Below are positions 8,054-16,685 of a stretch of DNA of 35,522 nucleotides, piece after piece (the first letter of the stretch is position 1; each line of letters starts with the position of its first letter). Location of the stretch: contig DASRII010000049.1 in the NCBI GenBank assembly GCA_035650075.1, forward strand, positions 1-35,522, given 5' to 3'. The DNA is from DASSUC01 sp035650075. Its GTDB lineage: Bacteria > Actinomycetota > Actinomycetes > Mycobacteriales > Micromonosporaceae. The position numbers and the translations under genes are program-made. The notes beneath the pieces are model-generated. The model had not been told where the DNA came from, made no database searches, and saw only the letters and a program-made list of their open reading frames with translations.

Positions 8054-11000
8054 GTGAGTACCGTCGTGTTCCGTCGTCCGCCTCGGCGGGCCGGACCGCA
8101 GATGCCGCGGGGCGAGCTGCTGCTCGAGGCACCCCCTGAGCTGCCCGAGAGCATGCCCAAGGGCCTCGGCCAACTGATCATGATTCTGCCGATGCTGGCC
8201 GGCGTCGGCGCGATGGCGATGATGTACTCCGGCGGCGTCGGTAGCGGCAACATCATGCGGATGGTCACCGGCGCGATGTTCGGCGTCTCCATGGTGGGCA
8301 TGGCGATCGGGTCGTTCAGCAGTGGCGGCGGCCAGAAGCGGCACGAGCTGGACGCCCAGCGGCGCGACTACATGCGCTACCTGGCGCAGGTACGCAAGCA
8401 GGCCCGACGGGCCGCGTCCCAGCAGCGGGCGGCCGTGCTGTGGCGCCACCCGGCGCCCGCGACACTGTGGACGATCGCGAGCTCGAGACGCCTCTGGGAA
8501 CGCCGCGCGTCCGACGACGACTTCACGGAGGTACGCGTAGCCGTCGGCGCACAGCGGTTGTCGGTCGCGATCGTCACCCCGGAGACCAAGCCGGTCGAGG
8601 ACCTCGAGCCGATGACCGCGATCGCCCTGCGCCGGTTCGTCCGCGCGCACTCGAACGTACCGGGGCTGCCGATCGCGGTGAACCTGCGTGCCTTCAGCAA
8701 GGTCGTACTCCGGGGCGACCGCGGCCCGGTGACCGACCTGGTGCGCGCGATCCTGGGCCAGCTGGTGGTGTTCCACTCGCCGGACGATCTGCGGGTCGCG
8801 GTCGTGGCCGCGCCCGAACGGATGCCCGAATGGGACTGGGTCAAGTGGTTGCCACACAACCAGTACGACAAGCACACCGACGCGGCGGGCGCGACGCGGC
8901 TGGTCTTCGACACGATGGCGGCCCTGGAACAGGAACTCGAACAGGAGCTGAGCGACCGACCGCGGCACGCCCCGGAGGCGCGGGCGGTGACCGGCAACGC
9001 GCACATTCTCGTGATCCTCGACGGTGGCGAGCCCGCGCCAGGCGGTCAACTGCACGGGGTCGGCCTGCTCGGCACGACGGTCATCGACTTGTCCGGCTGG
9101 GTGAGCCGGGACTCCGGCCGCTGGCTGCTGGCCCTCGGTGTCGGGCCGGACAGCCTCGACATCGACCAGGGCAACCGCAGCATCCGGCTGGGCCGGCCGG
9201 ACAAGCTGCCCCTGGAACAGATGGCCGGTATCGCCCGGCAGCTCGCGCCGTACCGGCTCTCGACCCAGCAGGCCGCCACGACCGAGGAGCCGCTCGAGCG
9301 CAGCATGGAACTGCCCGACCTGCTCGGCATCGACGACGCGGCGGCGGTGGACACCCGGGTCACCTGGCGGCTGCGGCCCAACCGCGAGCGGTTGCGCGTG
9401 CCGATGGGCATGGGTCCGGACGGTACGGTCGTCGACCTCGACATCAAGGAGTCGGCGCAGGACGGCATGGGTCCGCACGGCCTGCTGATCGGCGCTACCG
9501 GCTCGGGCAAGAGCGAGCTGCTGCGGACGGTCGTCGCCGCGCTGGCCATCTCGAACTCGTCGGAGGAGCTGAACTTCGTCCTCGTCGACTTCAAGGGCGG
9601 CGCCACGTTCGCGTCGCTGGACATCCTGCCGCACACGAGCGCGGTCATCACGAACCTGTCCGACGAGCTGCCGCTGGTCGACCGGATGCAGGCCGCGATC
9701 GCCGGTGAGCTGAACCGGCGGCAGGAGCTGCTCCGCGACGCGGGCAACTACGTGTCCCGGTACGAGTACCAGAAGGCGCGCGAGGCCGGCGAGAAACTTC
9801 CACCGCTACCGAGCCTGTTCATCATCTGCGACGAGTTCAGCGAGCTGCTCACGGCCAAGCCCGACTTCATCGACCTGTTCGTGCAGATCGGCCGGGTGGG
9901 CCGGTCGCTCGGCGTACACCTGTTGCTGGCCTCGCAACGGTTGGAGGAAGGCCGGTTGCGGGGCCTCGACACACACCTGTCGTACCGGATCGGCCTGCGC
10001 ACGTTCTCCGCCGTGGAGAGCCGGGTGGTGCTCGGTGTGCCGGACGCGTACGAGTTGCCGAGCGGCCCGGGACACGGCTACCTCAAGGCCGGTACGCAGA
10101 CGCTGCTGCGGTTCCGTGCCGCGTACGTGTCCGGCCCGTACCGCAAGGCGAAGGCGAAGGTCCGCCGGTCGCAGGCCATCCTGCAACGGCAGATCGTCGA
10201 GTACGGCACGAGCTACGTCCCGGTCGAGGAGCTGCCCACCGAAGCGATAGCGATGCCGGAGGAAGAGGAAGAGCAGGCCGAGACCGGCAAGCCAATGTCC
10301 ATGTTGGACGTTATCGCCGAGAAGCTCCGCGGTCGTGGTACCCCGGCCCACCAGGTGTGGTTGCCGCCGCTGGCCGAGCCGCCGCCGATGAACGACCTCC
10401 TCGGGGAGTTCCGGGTGGATGAGCGCCGCGGCCTCGTCGCCGCGGACTGGCCCGGAGTGGGCCGCCTCACGCCGCCGGTGGGCATCGTCGACCGGCCGTT
10501 CGAGCAACGGCGCGACCCGTTCGTCGTGGACCTGGACGGGGCCGGTGGCAACGTCGTCATCGTCGGCGGTCCGCAGTCGGGCAAGAGCACCTTGCTGAGG
10601 GCCTTGATGTGCGGGCTGTTCCTCAGCCACACCCCGTGGGAGGTGCAGTTCTTCTGCCTCGACTTCGGCGGCGGTACGCTGCGCAGCCTCGTCGACATAC
10701 CGCACGTGTCGGGCGTGGCCGCACGCCGGGACATCGAGGCGGTCCGCCGTACCGTCGCCGAGGTGTCCGGGTTGGTCGACGAGCGGGAGGGCCGGTTCAC
10801 CGAGATGGGCATCGAGTCCATCGCGGCGTACCGACGCAAGCGCGCGACCGGCGAGGTCACCGACGACCCGTTCGGCGACATGTTCCTCGTCGTCGACGGC
10901 TGGGCCACGATACGGCAGGAGTTCGAGGAGCTGGAGAGCACCATCACCACGCTCGCCAGCCGGGGCCTCGGGTTCGGGCTGCACGTGGTGGTCACCGCGA

Positions 11001-12034
11001 CGCGGTGGGCGGAGATCCGGCCCAACTTCCGCGACCTGCTCGGTACCAAGCTGGAGCTGCGCCTGGGCGACCCGTCGGAGTCCGAGATCGACCGCAAGGC
11101 AGCGGTCAACGTACCGGAGAAGGCGCCGGGTCGCGGCCTGACGCGGGAGAAGCTGCACTTCCTGTCGGCCATCCCCCGCCTCGACGGAAAGAACACAGTG
11201 GACGATCTGTCCGTCGGTACCGCCCACCTCGTGGAGCAGGTGAAGGCCGGCTGGCCGTACCGGCCGGCGCCCAAGGTGCGGTTGCTGCCACGGATGCTGC
11301 CAGTGGCCGAGCTGTGGAAGCTCGCGGAGAACGTGACCAAGCCGGGCATCCCGATCGGATTGAACGAGACCCAACTCGCTCCGGTCCTGCTCGATCTGGG
11401 CAGCGAACCGCACCTGATGGCGTTCGGCGACGCGGAATGCGGCAAGACCAACCTGCTGCGGGTCATCGCGAAGACCATTGTGGAGCGTCACCCGCCCGGC
11501 GAGGCGATGCTGGTGTTCGGCGACTACCGGCGCGGTCTGCTCGGCGCGGTCGAGGGGCCACAGGTGCTCGGCTACGCGCCGTCCGCCAAGGTCTTCACCG
11601 AAATGATCGGCGCACTGCGGGGCGCGCTGCTGCAACGGATTCCGGGTCCGGACGTGACTCCCGAGCAGCTGCGCAACCGCAGCTGGTGGAAAGGCCCGGA
11701 CATCTACGTCTTCGTCGACGACTACGACCTGGTCGCCGCCGGCGGCAACAACCCGTTGTCCGCGCTCGTGGAACTTATCCCGCAGGCGCGCGATGTCGGT
11801 TTCCACCTGTTCATCACGCGCCGGGTGGGTGGCGCTTCCCGGGCCTTGTACGACCCGGTTCTCCAGCGGCTGAAGGAACTGGACTCGCCAGGTCTACTCA
11901 TGTCGGGTCCGAAAGAGGAAGGCGCTTTGTTCGGCAATCTGAAACCGAGCCCGCAGCCGCCCGGGCGCGGCACGCTGGTCCGGCGCAGCGACGGTATGCA
12001 ACTCGTCCAGATCGCCTGGATGGACCCGGCGTGA
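8054..12034 (+). CDS. eccC: T7SS motor ATPase EccC (single chain, three FtsK domains)
   Basis: A 1326-residue EccC in which the Ca and Cb halves are fused. GTG start, with GGAGGGG just upstream. Two membrane helices lie at about residues 38-80, followed by the stalk region (about 90-440). Three FtsK/SpoIIIE ATPase domains carry Walker A motifs at about residue 480 (GATGSGKSE), 838 (GGPQSGKST) and 1125 (GDAECGKTN). The first has a canonical Walker B with glutamate (IICDEFSE). The second (LVVDGWA) lacks the catalytic glutamate, and the third reads VFVDDYD. This fits the known view that domain 1 is the hydrolysing unit while domains 2 and 3 bind ATP and regulate, domain 3 recognising the EsxB C-terminus. 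It energises secretion of the downstream WXG100 proteins, which follow after 157 bases. It is the only EccC here. Confidence 0.97.
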   Translation: MSTVVFRRPPRRAGPQMPRGELLLEAPPELPESMPKGLGQLIMILPMLAGVGAMAMMYSGGVGSGNIMRMVTGAMFGVSMVGMAIGSFSSGGGQKRHELDAQRRDYMRYLAQVRKQARRAASQQRAAVLWRHPAPATLWTIASSRRLWERRASDDDFTEVRVAVGAQRLSVAIVTPETKPVEDLEPMTAIALRRFVRAHSNVPGLPIAVNLRAFSKVVLRGDRGPVTDLVRAILGQLVVFHSPDDLRVAVVAAPERMPEWDWVKWLPHNQYDKHTDAAGATRLVFDTMAALEQELEQELSDRPRHAPEARAVTGNAHILVILDGGEPAPGGQLHGVGLLGTTVIDLSGWVSRDSGRWLLALGVGPDSLDIDQGNRSIRLGRPDKLPLEQMAGIARQLAPYRLSTQQAATTEEPLERSMELPDLLGIDDAAAVDTRVTWRLRPNRERLRVPMGMGPDGTVVDLDIKESAQDGMGPHGLLIGATGSGKSELLRTVVAALAISNSSEELNFVLVDFKGGATFASLDILPHTSAVITNLSDELPLVDRMQAAIAGELNRRQELLRDAGNYVSRYEYQKAREAGEKLPPLPSLFIICDEFSELLTAKPDFIDLFVQIGRVGRSLGVHLLLASQRLEEGRLRGLDTHLSYRIGLRTFSAVESRVVLGVPDAYELPSGPGHGYLKAGTQTLLRFRAAYVSGPYRKAKAKVRRSQAILQRQIVEYGTSYVPVEELPTEAIAMPEEEEEQAETGKPMSMLDVIAEKLRGRGTPAHQVWLPPLAEPPPMNDLLGEFRVDERRGLVAADWPGVGRLTPPVGIVDRPFEQRRDPFVVDLDGAGGNVVIVGGPQSGKSTLLRALMCGLFLSHTPWEVQFFCLDFGGGTLRSLVDIPHVSGVAARRDIEAVRRTVAEVSGLVDEREGRFTEMGIESIAAYRRKRATGEVTDDPFGDMFLVVDGWATIRQEFEELESTITTLASRGLGFGLHVVVTATRWAEIRPNFRDLLGTKLELRLGDPSESEIDRKAAVNVPEKAPGRGLTREKLHFLSAIPRLDGKNTVDDLSVGTAHLVEQVKAGWPYRPAPKVRLLPRMLPVAELWKLAENVTKPGIPIGLNETQLAPVLLDLGSEPHLMAFGDAECGKTNLLRVIAKTIVERHPPGEAMLVFGDYRRGLLGAVEGPQVLGYAPSAKVFTEMIGALRGALLQRIPGPDVTPEQLRNRSWWKGPDIYVFVDDYDLVAAGGNNPLSALVELIPQARDVGFHLFITRRVGGASRALYDPVLQRLKELDSPGLLMSGPKEEGALFGNLKPSPQPPGRGTLVRRSDGMQLVQIAWMDPA

Positions 12035-12191
12035 ATAAATGTCCATTCTTCTTAGTGTGTGCGTTGCATCGATGAGTTACGGTGAGTCCCGCTGAGAGTC
12101 CAGGTGCGGCGGCGGCCGGGCGCGCGGCGGCAGCTCTGGCGCGGGATCTCGAGTCGTGCCCAGACGAGGGAATCAAGAGGGGTGAAAAGGC

Positions 12192-12509
12192 ATGGCAGGC
12201 ACCAGCATCGACGATGCCACCCTGCACGCGGCGGCCAACGACTGCCGGCAAGCGGTGGAGCAGTGCCAGGGTGAGGCGACCAAGGTACGCAACTCCCGCG
12301 ACACCGTCGCGGCCACCTGGCAGGGTGCGGCGTCCACCACGTTCCAGAGCGTCATCGACGCGTGGATCGGCGACTGCAACAAGCTGATGGAGGCAATGAA
12401 CGCCATCGGCGACCTGCTGGACAAGACGGCTACGACGCACCGGACGAACGAGGAAGAGCAGGACTCGATGTTCGCCCAGTTCAACTCACTGATCAACCCG
12501 GCGGGCTGA
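12192..12509 (+). CDS. WXG100 protein (first of an Esx pair)
   Basis: A 105-residue ESX secreted protein with the helix-turn-helix hairpin of the WXG100 family. The turn is W43-Q-G45. No cleavable signal is present. The start is the ATG at 12192, after an AAGAGGGG sequence. No clear YxxxE tail is seen, so export probably depends on pairing with the next gene's product, which has one. The 157 bases separating it from eccC leave room for a separate promoter, though none is recognisable. In ESX systems such proteins form an EsxA/EsxB-type heterodimer that is the main substrate and activates EccC. Which member corresponds to EsxA or EsxB is not clear. Confidence 0.92.
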   Translation: MAGTSIDDATLHAAANDCRQAVEQCQGEATKVRNSRDTVAATWQGAASTTFQSVIDAWIGDCNKLMEAMNAIGDLLDKTATTHRTNEEEQDSMFAQFNSLINPAG

Positions 12510-12530
12510 CGAGGAAGGGGACGCGGCATC

Positions 12531-12818
12531 ATGGGTGGACCACGCATTGCAGTCAACTACGTGGCGATGGAAGAAGCCGCCAGCCAGATCAAGAGCAGCT
12601 CCAAGGCGATCGAGGACCTCTCGGATCAGCTCAAGCAGCAGCTCCAGAAGATCGACTGGGCCGGTACCGACAAAGAGGCCTACGACGGTCAGATGGTCAA
12701 GTGGAACTCGGCGCTGGCGGACATGAACACGATCCTGATGCAGATCAGTGGGGCCGTGGACACGGCGCGCCAGGGGTACACGGACGTCGAGTCACAGGGC
12801 ACCGCGGCCTGGAGCTGA
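12531..12818 (+). CDS. WXG100 protein (second of an Esx pair)
   Basis: A 95-residue WXG100 protein, typical in size. W43-A-G45 forms the turn, and Y83-TDV-E87 in the C-terminal helix matches the YxxxD/E T7SS export signal. This makes it the likely EsxB-like, signal-bearing member of the pair. The gap of 21 bases after the first esx gene and the GGAAGGGGA sequence before its ATG suggest coordinated translation. A GC-rich hairpin follows 25 bases after the stop, separating the abundant esx message from the rest of the operon. Confidence 0.93.
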   Translation: MGGPRIAVNYVAMEEAASQIKSSSKAIEDLSDQLKQQLQKIDWAGTDKEAYDGQMVKWNSALADMNTILMQISGAVDTARQGYTDVESQGTAAWS

Positions 12819-12843
12819 CGGGCCGACAAGCGTACGCAGGCGT

Positions 12844-12875
12844 GGCCCCGCCCGACGAATGATGTCGGCGGGGCC
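12844..12875 (+). terminator. GC-rich hairpin downstream of the Esx pair
   Basis: GGCCCCGCC and GAC pair with GTC and GGCGGGGCC, giving a 12-bp stem with one bulged C and an 8-base loop. It lies between the second WXG100 stop and the next gene start. It could act as a partial terminator or as an RNA-stabilising 3' end, so that the Esx pair is made in excess over the later genes. Confidence 0.5.
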
Positions 12876-12910
12876 GCGACGGCCCGTATCGCGGACAGGG
12901 GAGGCAGGGG

Positions 12911-13327
12911 ATGACGCAGCCGGCGACCAGCGTCGACCTGGGCCAGCTCGAGGACTCGATCCGGTGGCTGGAACAGGTCAAGCAGTACATCGAGATGTAT
13001 TGTCTCGGCGCGATGCCAGCGATCAACGAAGCGCTCGGGACTGCGACGAACGTCGATATGTCCGATGTGGAGTACCGGCTCAACCGGCAGGCCACCGTCT
13101 TCGGCGGGTTCTACAGCGCGTACGGCATGCAGGCCACCCACGACGGTATCTACAAGGCCGTCCAGGAGAGCCTGACCGATCTGGCCGAACACCTCGCCAA
13201 GGCCGCCGACGCCGTCCGGGCGATCCTGGAGAACTACCGGGCGGTCGAAGAGCGCAACGTCATCATGGGCCAGAACATCGAACGGGCGCTCGGGGGCGGC
13301 GGCCCGGACACCGGATCCACCTGGTGA
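12911..13327 (+). CDS. Helical ESX-associated protein with YxxxE motif
   Basis: A 138-residue all-helical protein without WXG, signal peptide or membrane helix. Its ATG follows GGGGAGGCAGGGG. Residues 12-48 and 75-120 look like two long amphipathic helices, and Y109-RAV-E113 matches the YxxxD/E export motif of T7SS substrates. It lies 10 bases before the large Gly/Met-rich PPE-like gene. This repeats the arrangement of the leftward operon, where a small YxxxE protein also precedes a PPE-like protein. A role as secretion partner of the 501-residue protein is therefore likely but inferred. It is not similar enough to PE proteins to be named so. Confidence 0.75.
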   Translation: MTQPATSVDLGQLEDSIRWLEQVKQYIEMYCLGAMPAINEALGTATNVDMSDVEYRLNRQATVFGGFYSAYGMQATHDGIYKAVQESLTDLAEHLAKAADAVRAILENYRAVEERNVIMGQNIERALGGGGPDTGSTW

Positions 13328-13337
13328 GGAGCCGGCG

Positions 13338-14843
13338 ATGACGAACCCGACCGACCGCAACTCGGAGTACCGCGCACCCATCTCCTCGCCCGACTCGGGT
13401 CGCCCGGGCTGGCTGCCCAGCCAGGTCGGTACGGCCATCTTCGGCAAGAGCTACGTCGACGAGGCCAACCCGTCCTGGGAAGAAGTCATCACAATGGTGG
13501 TGATTCCCGGCCAGCCGGACGCCATCCGCAACGCGTCCGGCCAGTGGGAGGTGCTCTTCAGCCGGCTCGACGAGGCCAGGTCCATGGTGGACCAGGAGGT
13601 GCAGCGGCTGCAGACGTGGGAGGGCGCGGCCGGTGACACCTACCGCCAGCACCTGACCGAGATCGGGCAGAAGATCTCCAGCCTCGTGCAGCAGCACAAG
13701 CCGGTGGTCCAGCAGCTCAACACGTCGGCGGAAAACCTGCAGAACGCGTTGGAGAACACGCCGATCCCGGACGACATGGTCGACGACGTCATGCGGGCGC
13801 GGGCCGACTACGCGAGAAGCGGCCAGATCAACACCAACGAGTGGAGCCCGGGAGCCATCTTCGACAAGATGTTCCCGATCATGAGCAACCGCTGGGTGTC
13901 CGAGGCCGTCAACTTCATCACCGGCGGCTTCGCGGACTGGGTCAGCGACAAGCTGCGGGACTGGATCACCAGCGAGGACGACAAGGCGAAGGCGGCGTAC
14001 CATCAGCTCGCCGGCCAGCATGTGTCCACAATGGACAGCATGCCGCAGGGGTACCACATGCTCTCCGGCGAGGCGTACACCCGGACCGTGACACCCGGTC
14101 AGCCCGCGGGCGCGACCACCCCGGGCTCGGCGGGCACGCCCTCTGGCTACGACACGACGCTGGCCGGAGCCGGCGGCGGTCCCGGGGGGCCGGGTGCCGG
14201 TGGTTTCGGCGGCCCTGGCGGTACGGGTATCGCGGGCAACAATCCCGGCCAAGGGCTCTACAACCCGGGGGGTGGCCTGGCCGGCGGCGGCCCCGGCGGC
14301 GGCGGAGGTGCCGGCGGCGTACCGGCCGGAGGGATGCCCGGCTCGACCAGCGCGGCGAACGCCGGTCGTGGCGTCGGCGGCATGGGAATGGGCGGCATGC
14401 CCATGGGCGGCGGCATGGGTGGAGCCGGTGCGGCGGGAGCCGGTGGTTCCGGTGCCCGGGGCGGTAGCCCCAAGCTGAACGTCCCCAGTTCCACCACTGC
14501 CGGCGGAGCCGGCGGGGGCATGGGCGGCGGCCGGGGCGGCATGGGTGGCATGCCCATGGGCGGCATGGGAGCCGGTGCGGCCGGAGCCGGTGCCGCCGGT
14601 GCCCGCGGTGCGGGTTCTGGTGGCAAGCCGGGTGGTGTCCCGGGCGGCGTGGCCGGAGGTACGGGTGCCGGTGGCAAGGGCGCCGGTGCGGGCGGCCGCA
14701 TGGGCATGGGGGGCATGCCGATGGGCGCCGGTGGCGGACACGGTGCCGGCGGCGAGGGCAGCGACCACAGCACCTGGCTGAACGAGGACGAGGACGTCTG
14801 GGGCACGGACAGCGACGCGCCGCCGCCGGTCCTCGGCGGGTAG
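13338..14843 (+). CDS. PPE-like T7SS substrate with Gly/Met-rich repeats
   Basis: A 501-residue protein. Residues 50-260 are helical, with a WXG-type turn at W94-E-G96 (TWEGAAGDTYRQ), as in actinobacterial PPE-like ESX substrates. Residues 255-470 are a Gly-rich disordered region with three Met-rich blocks of the type MGMGGMPMGG. The C-terminal 24 residues form an acidic tail, WL-x5-VWGTDSDAPPPVLGG, shared with the PPE-like protein encoded at 1070-2434. Tails of this kind recur at the ends of actinobacterial T7SS substrates. The gene sits between the small YxxxE protein and the mycosin, a position fitting a major exported product. Function outside the cell is unknown. Confidence 0.85.
   Translation: MTNPTDRNSEYRAPISSPDSGRPGWLPSQVGTAIFGKSYVDEANPSWEEVITMVVIPGQPDAIRNASGQWEVLFSRLDEARSMVDQEVQRLQTWEGAAGDTYRQHLTEIGQKISSLVQQHKPVVQQLNTSAENLQNALENTPIPDDMVDDVMRARADYARSGQINTNEWSPGAIFDKMFPIMSNRWVSEAVNFITGGFADWVSDKLRDWITSEDDKAKAAYHQLAGQHVSTMDSMPQGYHMLSGEAYTRTVTPGQPAGATTPGSAGTPSGYDTTLAGAGGGPGGPGAGGFGGPGGTGIAGNNPGQGLYNPGGGLAGGGPGGGGGAGGVPAGGMPGSTSAANAGRGVGGMGMGGMPMGGGMGGAGAAGAGGSGARGGSPKLNVPSSTTAGGAGGGMGGGRGGMGGMPMGGMGAGAAGAGAAGARGAGSGGKPGGVPGGVAGGTGAGGKGAGAGGRMGMGGMPMGAGGGHGAGGEGSDHSTWLNEDEDVWGTDSDAPPPVLGG
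14377..14733 (+). repeat. Gly/Met repeat blocks within the PPE-like gene
   Basis: Three in-frame blocks encode variants of GGMGMGGMPMGG at about 14377-14420, 14538-14570 and 14698-14733, separated by Gly/Ala-rich stretches. They contain clustered MxM and MxxM spacing. They appear to arise by local duplication in low-complexity sequence. Confidence 0.7.
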
Positions 14844-14864
14844 CGGACCGCGGAAGGGGACGAG

Positions 14865-16226
14865 ATGCGTCGGGCTGCGACGGTTGGCGCCCTGACGCTG
14901 CTATTGGCCTCGTTCCTTCCGGCGGCTCCCGCGTGGGCCGAGACCATCCGCGAGATGCAGTGGTACCTCGGCCCGGTCGAAGCGACCCAGGCGCAACGGA
15001 TCACCCGCGGCGACGGGGTCGTGGTCGCGGTCGTCGACAGCGGCGTGGACGCGGGACATCCCGACCTGGCCGGCTCGGTACTGCCGGGCGCGAGCTTCCT
15101 CGGCAGCCGGAGCCAGGACGGGCAGACCGATCCGGACGGCCACGGTACGAAGATGGCCGGTGTCATCGCGGCCCGCGGCGGCGGCCAGAACAACGCGCTC
15201 GGCATCGCCCCTCGAGCGAAGATCCTGCCGGTCGCCATCCCGGCCGAGGGCAACACGGCCGAGTCCATCGCCGAGCCGGTGCGTTGGGCGGTGGACCACG
15301 GTGCCCAGGTCATGAACCTGTCCATCGGCCGGCCGAGCGGCGCTCCCCTGCCCGCCGGTGAGGCCGAAGCGATCGCGTACGCGCTCGCCAGCGACGTCGT
15401 CGTCGTGGTGTCCGCGGGCAACTCCGCCACCTTGCCGACCGGCAACGCGCTCGCCAAGCTGCCCGGCGTGCTGTCGGTATCCGGGACCGGCCGCTCCGGC
15501 AACCTGTGGACCGGTTCGGTGCAGGGCACGTACGTCAACATCTCCGCCCCCGGGCAGGACATCGTCAACGTCGGCGCCCGCAACATCCACACGACCGGCT
15601 ACGCCACCGGCAGCGGTACGAGTGAGGCCGCCGCCATCGTGTCCGGCGTCGCCGCGCTGGTCCGGGCCAGGTACCCGCGGCTCGACGCGGCCAACGTGGT
15701 GAACCGGCTCGTCCGCAGCGCGGTCGACAAGGGCGCTCCGGCGCGGGACCCGCAGTTCGGCTTCGGCGTCGTCGATGCGAACCGGGCGTTGACGACGAAC
15801 GTGCCGACGGTGACCGGGAACCCGCTCGGGGTCGCGGCCAGCGCATCCCCGGAACGCTCCGGCGCGCCAGCCATCGTCCCCGGCGGCGAGGCGCAGAACC
15901 AACCCAGCTCGCCACTCGGACTCATTGCCGTCCTCGGCGGCGGGCTCCTGCTCGGCGTGATCCTGCTCATCCTGTTGATCGTGCTACTGACCCGCTCCCG
16001 TAGACCGCGGCCGGCACCCGCCGTGCCGTACTCCGGGCAACCACCACCGGGCTACCCGCCCTCCTACCGCCCGCCCCCGGGGTATCCCCCGCCACCGCAG
16101 GGGTACCCGGGACAGCCGCCGTACGGGCAGCCGCCACCCCAGGGCTACCCGCAACCGCCGCCGTACCGGCAGCCGCCGCCACCGTACGGGGAACCGCCGT
16201 ACGGGCAGCCGCCGCAAGCCAGGTAA
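14865..16226 (+). CDS. mycP: Mycosin, T7SS subtilisin-like protease
   Basis: A 453-residue S8 protease with the mycosin layout: signal peptide (residues 1-25, AWA cleavage site), catalytic domain, C-terminal membrane helix (about 350-373) and a cytosolic tail. The triad is D58 (VAVVDSGVD), H93 (GHGTKMAG) and S253 (GSGTSEAAA), with N186 in the oxyanion hole. In ESX systems MycP caps and stabilises the secretion complex on the outer face and processes some substrates. The tail (about residues 395-453) is unusually long and built of PPGYPP, PPYGQP and similar repeats; such Pro/Tyr-rich tails are common in actinomycete membrane proteins. The gene follows the PPE-like gene within 21 bases. A second mycosin is encoded at 19350-20564. 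Confidence 0.95.
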   Translation: MRRAATVGALTLLLASFLPAAPAWAETIREMQWYLGPVEATQAQRITRGDGVVVAVVDSGVDAGHPDLAGSVLPGASFLGSRSQDGQTDPDGHGTKMAGVIAARGGGQNNALGIAPRAKILPVAIPAEGNTAESIAEPVRWAVDHGAQVMNLSIGRPSGAPLPAGEAEAIAYALASDVVVVVSAGNSATLPTGNALAKLPGVLSVSGTGRSGNLWTGSVQGTYVNISAPGQDIVNVGARNIHTTGYATGSGTSEAAAIVSGVAALVRARYPRLDAANVVNRLVRSAVDKGAPARDPQFGFGVVDANRALTTNVPTVTGNPLGVAASASPERSGAPAIVPGGEAQNQPSSPLGLIAVLGGGLLLGVILLILLIVLLTRSRRPRPAPAVPYSGQPPPGYPPSYRPPPGYPPPPQGYPGQPPYGQPPPQGYPQPPPYRQPPPPYGEPPYGQPPQAR

Positions 16227-16246
16227 CAGAAAGGAACGTGGGCACA

Positions 16247-16684
16247 GTGACCGCACCACCGGTGGACCCTTCCGGCATCCAGCGACTGCTCAGCTCGACC
16301 ATCGAGTCGCTGAGCCAGGCCCGTGGCATGAACCCGAGCGAGGGCGAGAACGACGAGAACGCCGAACCCGTCATGGGCATCGGAGAGGCAGCCGACGGCA
16401 TGATCCGCATGGTCGCCGTTCCGGGCGGCCGCCTCGAGGAGCTGTACCTCGACCCGCGCGTCATGCGGATGACGACCGTCTCGCTGGCTGAGGAGATCCT
16501 CGCCGCGGCCAACGCCGCGCTGGCCGACCTGCAGGAGAAGCTGACCGAAGGTCTGGCCTCGATCGACCTCGACTCGCTCGCCGAACAGCTGCAAGAGGTA
16601 CAGGAGCAGTCGACGCGGGAGATGGCGAACTTCCTCCAGTCGCTCGAGGACGCCCAGGCGCGCATCGCGGGCGGAGGGCGCTGA
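16247..16684 (+). CDS. YbaB/EbfC-like protein of the T7SS operon
   Basis: A 145-residue protein. The GTG at 16247 is preferred, 11 bases after AAGGA; a GTG at 16238 would lie only 2 bases after it. The core (GxGxAxDGMIRM.AVPGGRLEELYLDPRVM) matches the beta-sheet of YbaB/EbfC nucleoid-associated proteins, followed by a long acidic helical region (about residues 80-140) that is probably coiled coil. YbaB-like proteins are frequent in actinobacterial ESX loci, where they may be chaperones or scaffolds rather than DNA binders; the strongly acidic helix supports a protein-binding role. Its stop is one base before the next gene's ATG. Confidence 0.8.
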   Translation: MTAPPVDPSGIQRLLSSTIESLSQARGMNPSEGENDENAEPVMGIGEAADGMIRMVAVPGGRLEELYLDPRVMRMTTVSLAEEILAAANAALADLQEKLTEGLASIDLDSLAEQLQEVQEQSTREMANFLQSLEDAQARIAGGGR

Positions 16685-16685
16685 C

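Noticed and set aside
5706..8057. Very long rightward open frame antisense to eccD
   Set aside because: It is the GC-driven mirror of eccD and the T7SS-linked gene, with Arg/Gly/Asp-rich composition and no domain; eccD on the other strand is clearly real.
12035..12191. Promoter or small gene between eccC and the Esx pair
   Set aside because: No paired -35/-10 boxes at proper spacing and no short ORF with a ribosome binding site were convincing, although a promoter is biologically likely here.
14150..14760. Repetitive DNA that could be mistaken for a CRISPR or tandem-repeat array
   Set aside because: The repeats are irregular, in frame, and encode Gly/Met/Ala-rich protein sequence of the PPE-like substrate; no constant repeat with unique spacers.
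16060..16223. Proline-rich repeats as a possible separate element
   Set aside because: They are in frame and form the cytosolic Pro/Tyr tail of the first mycosin.
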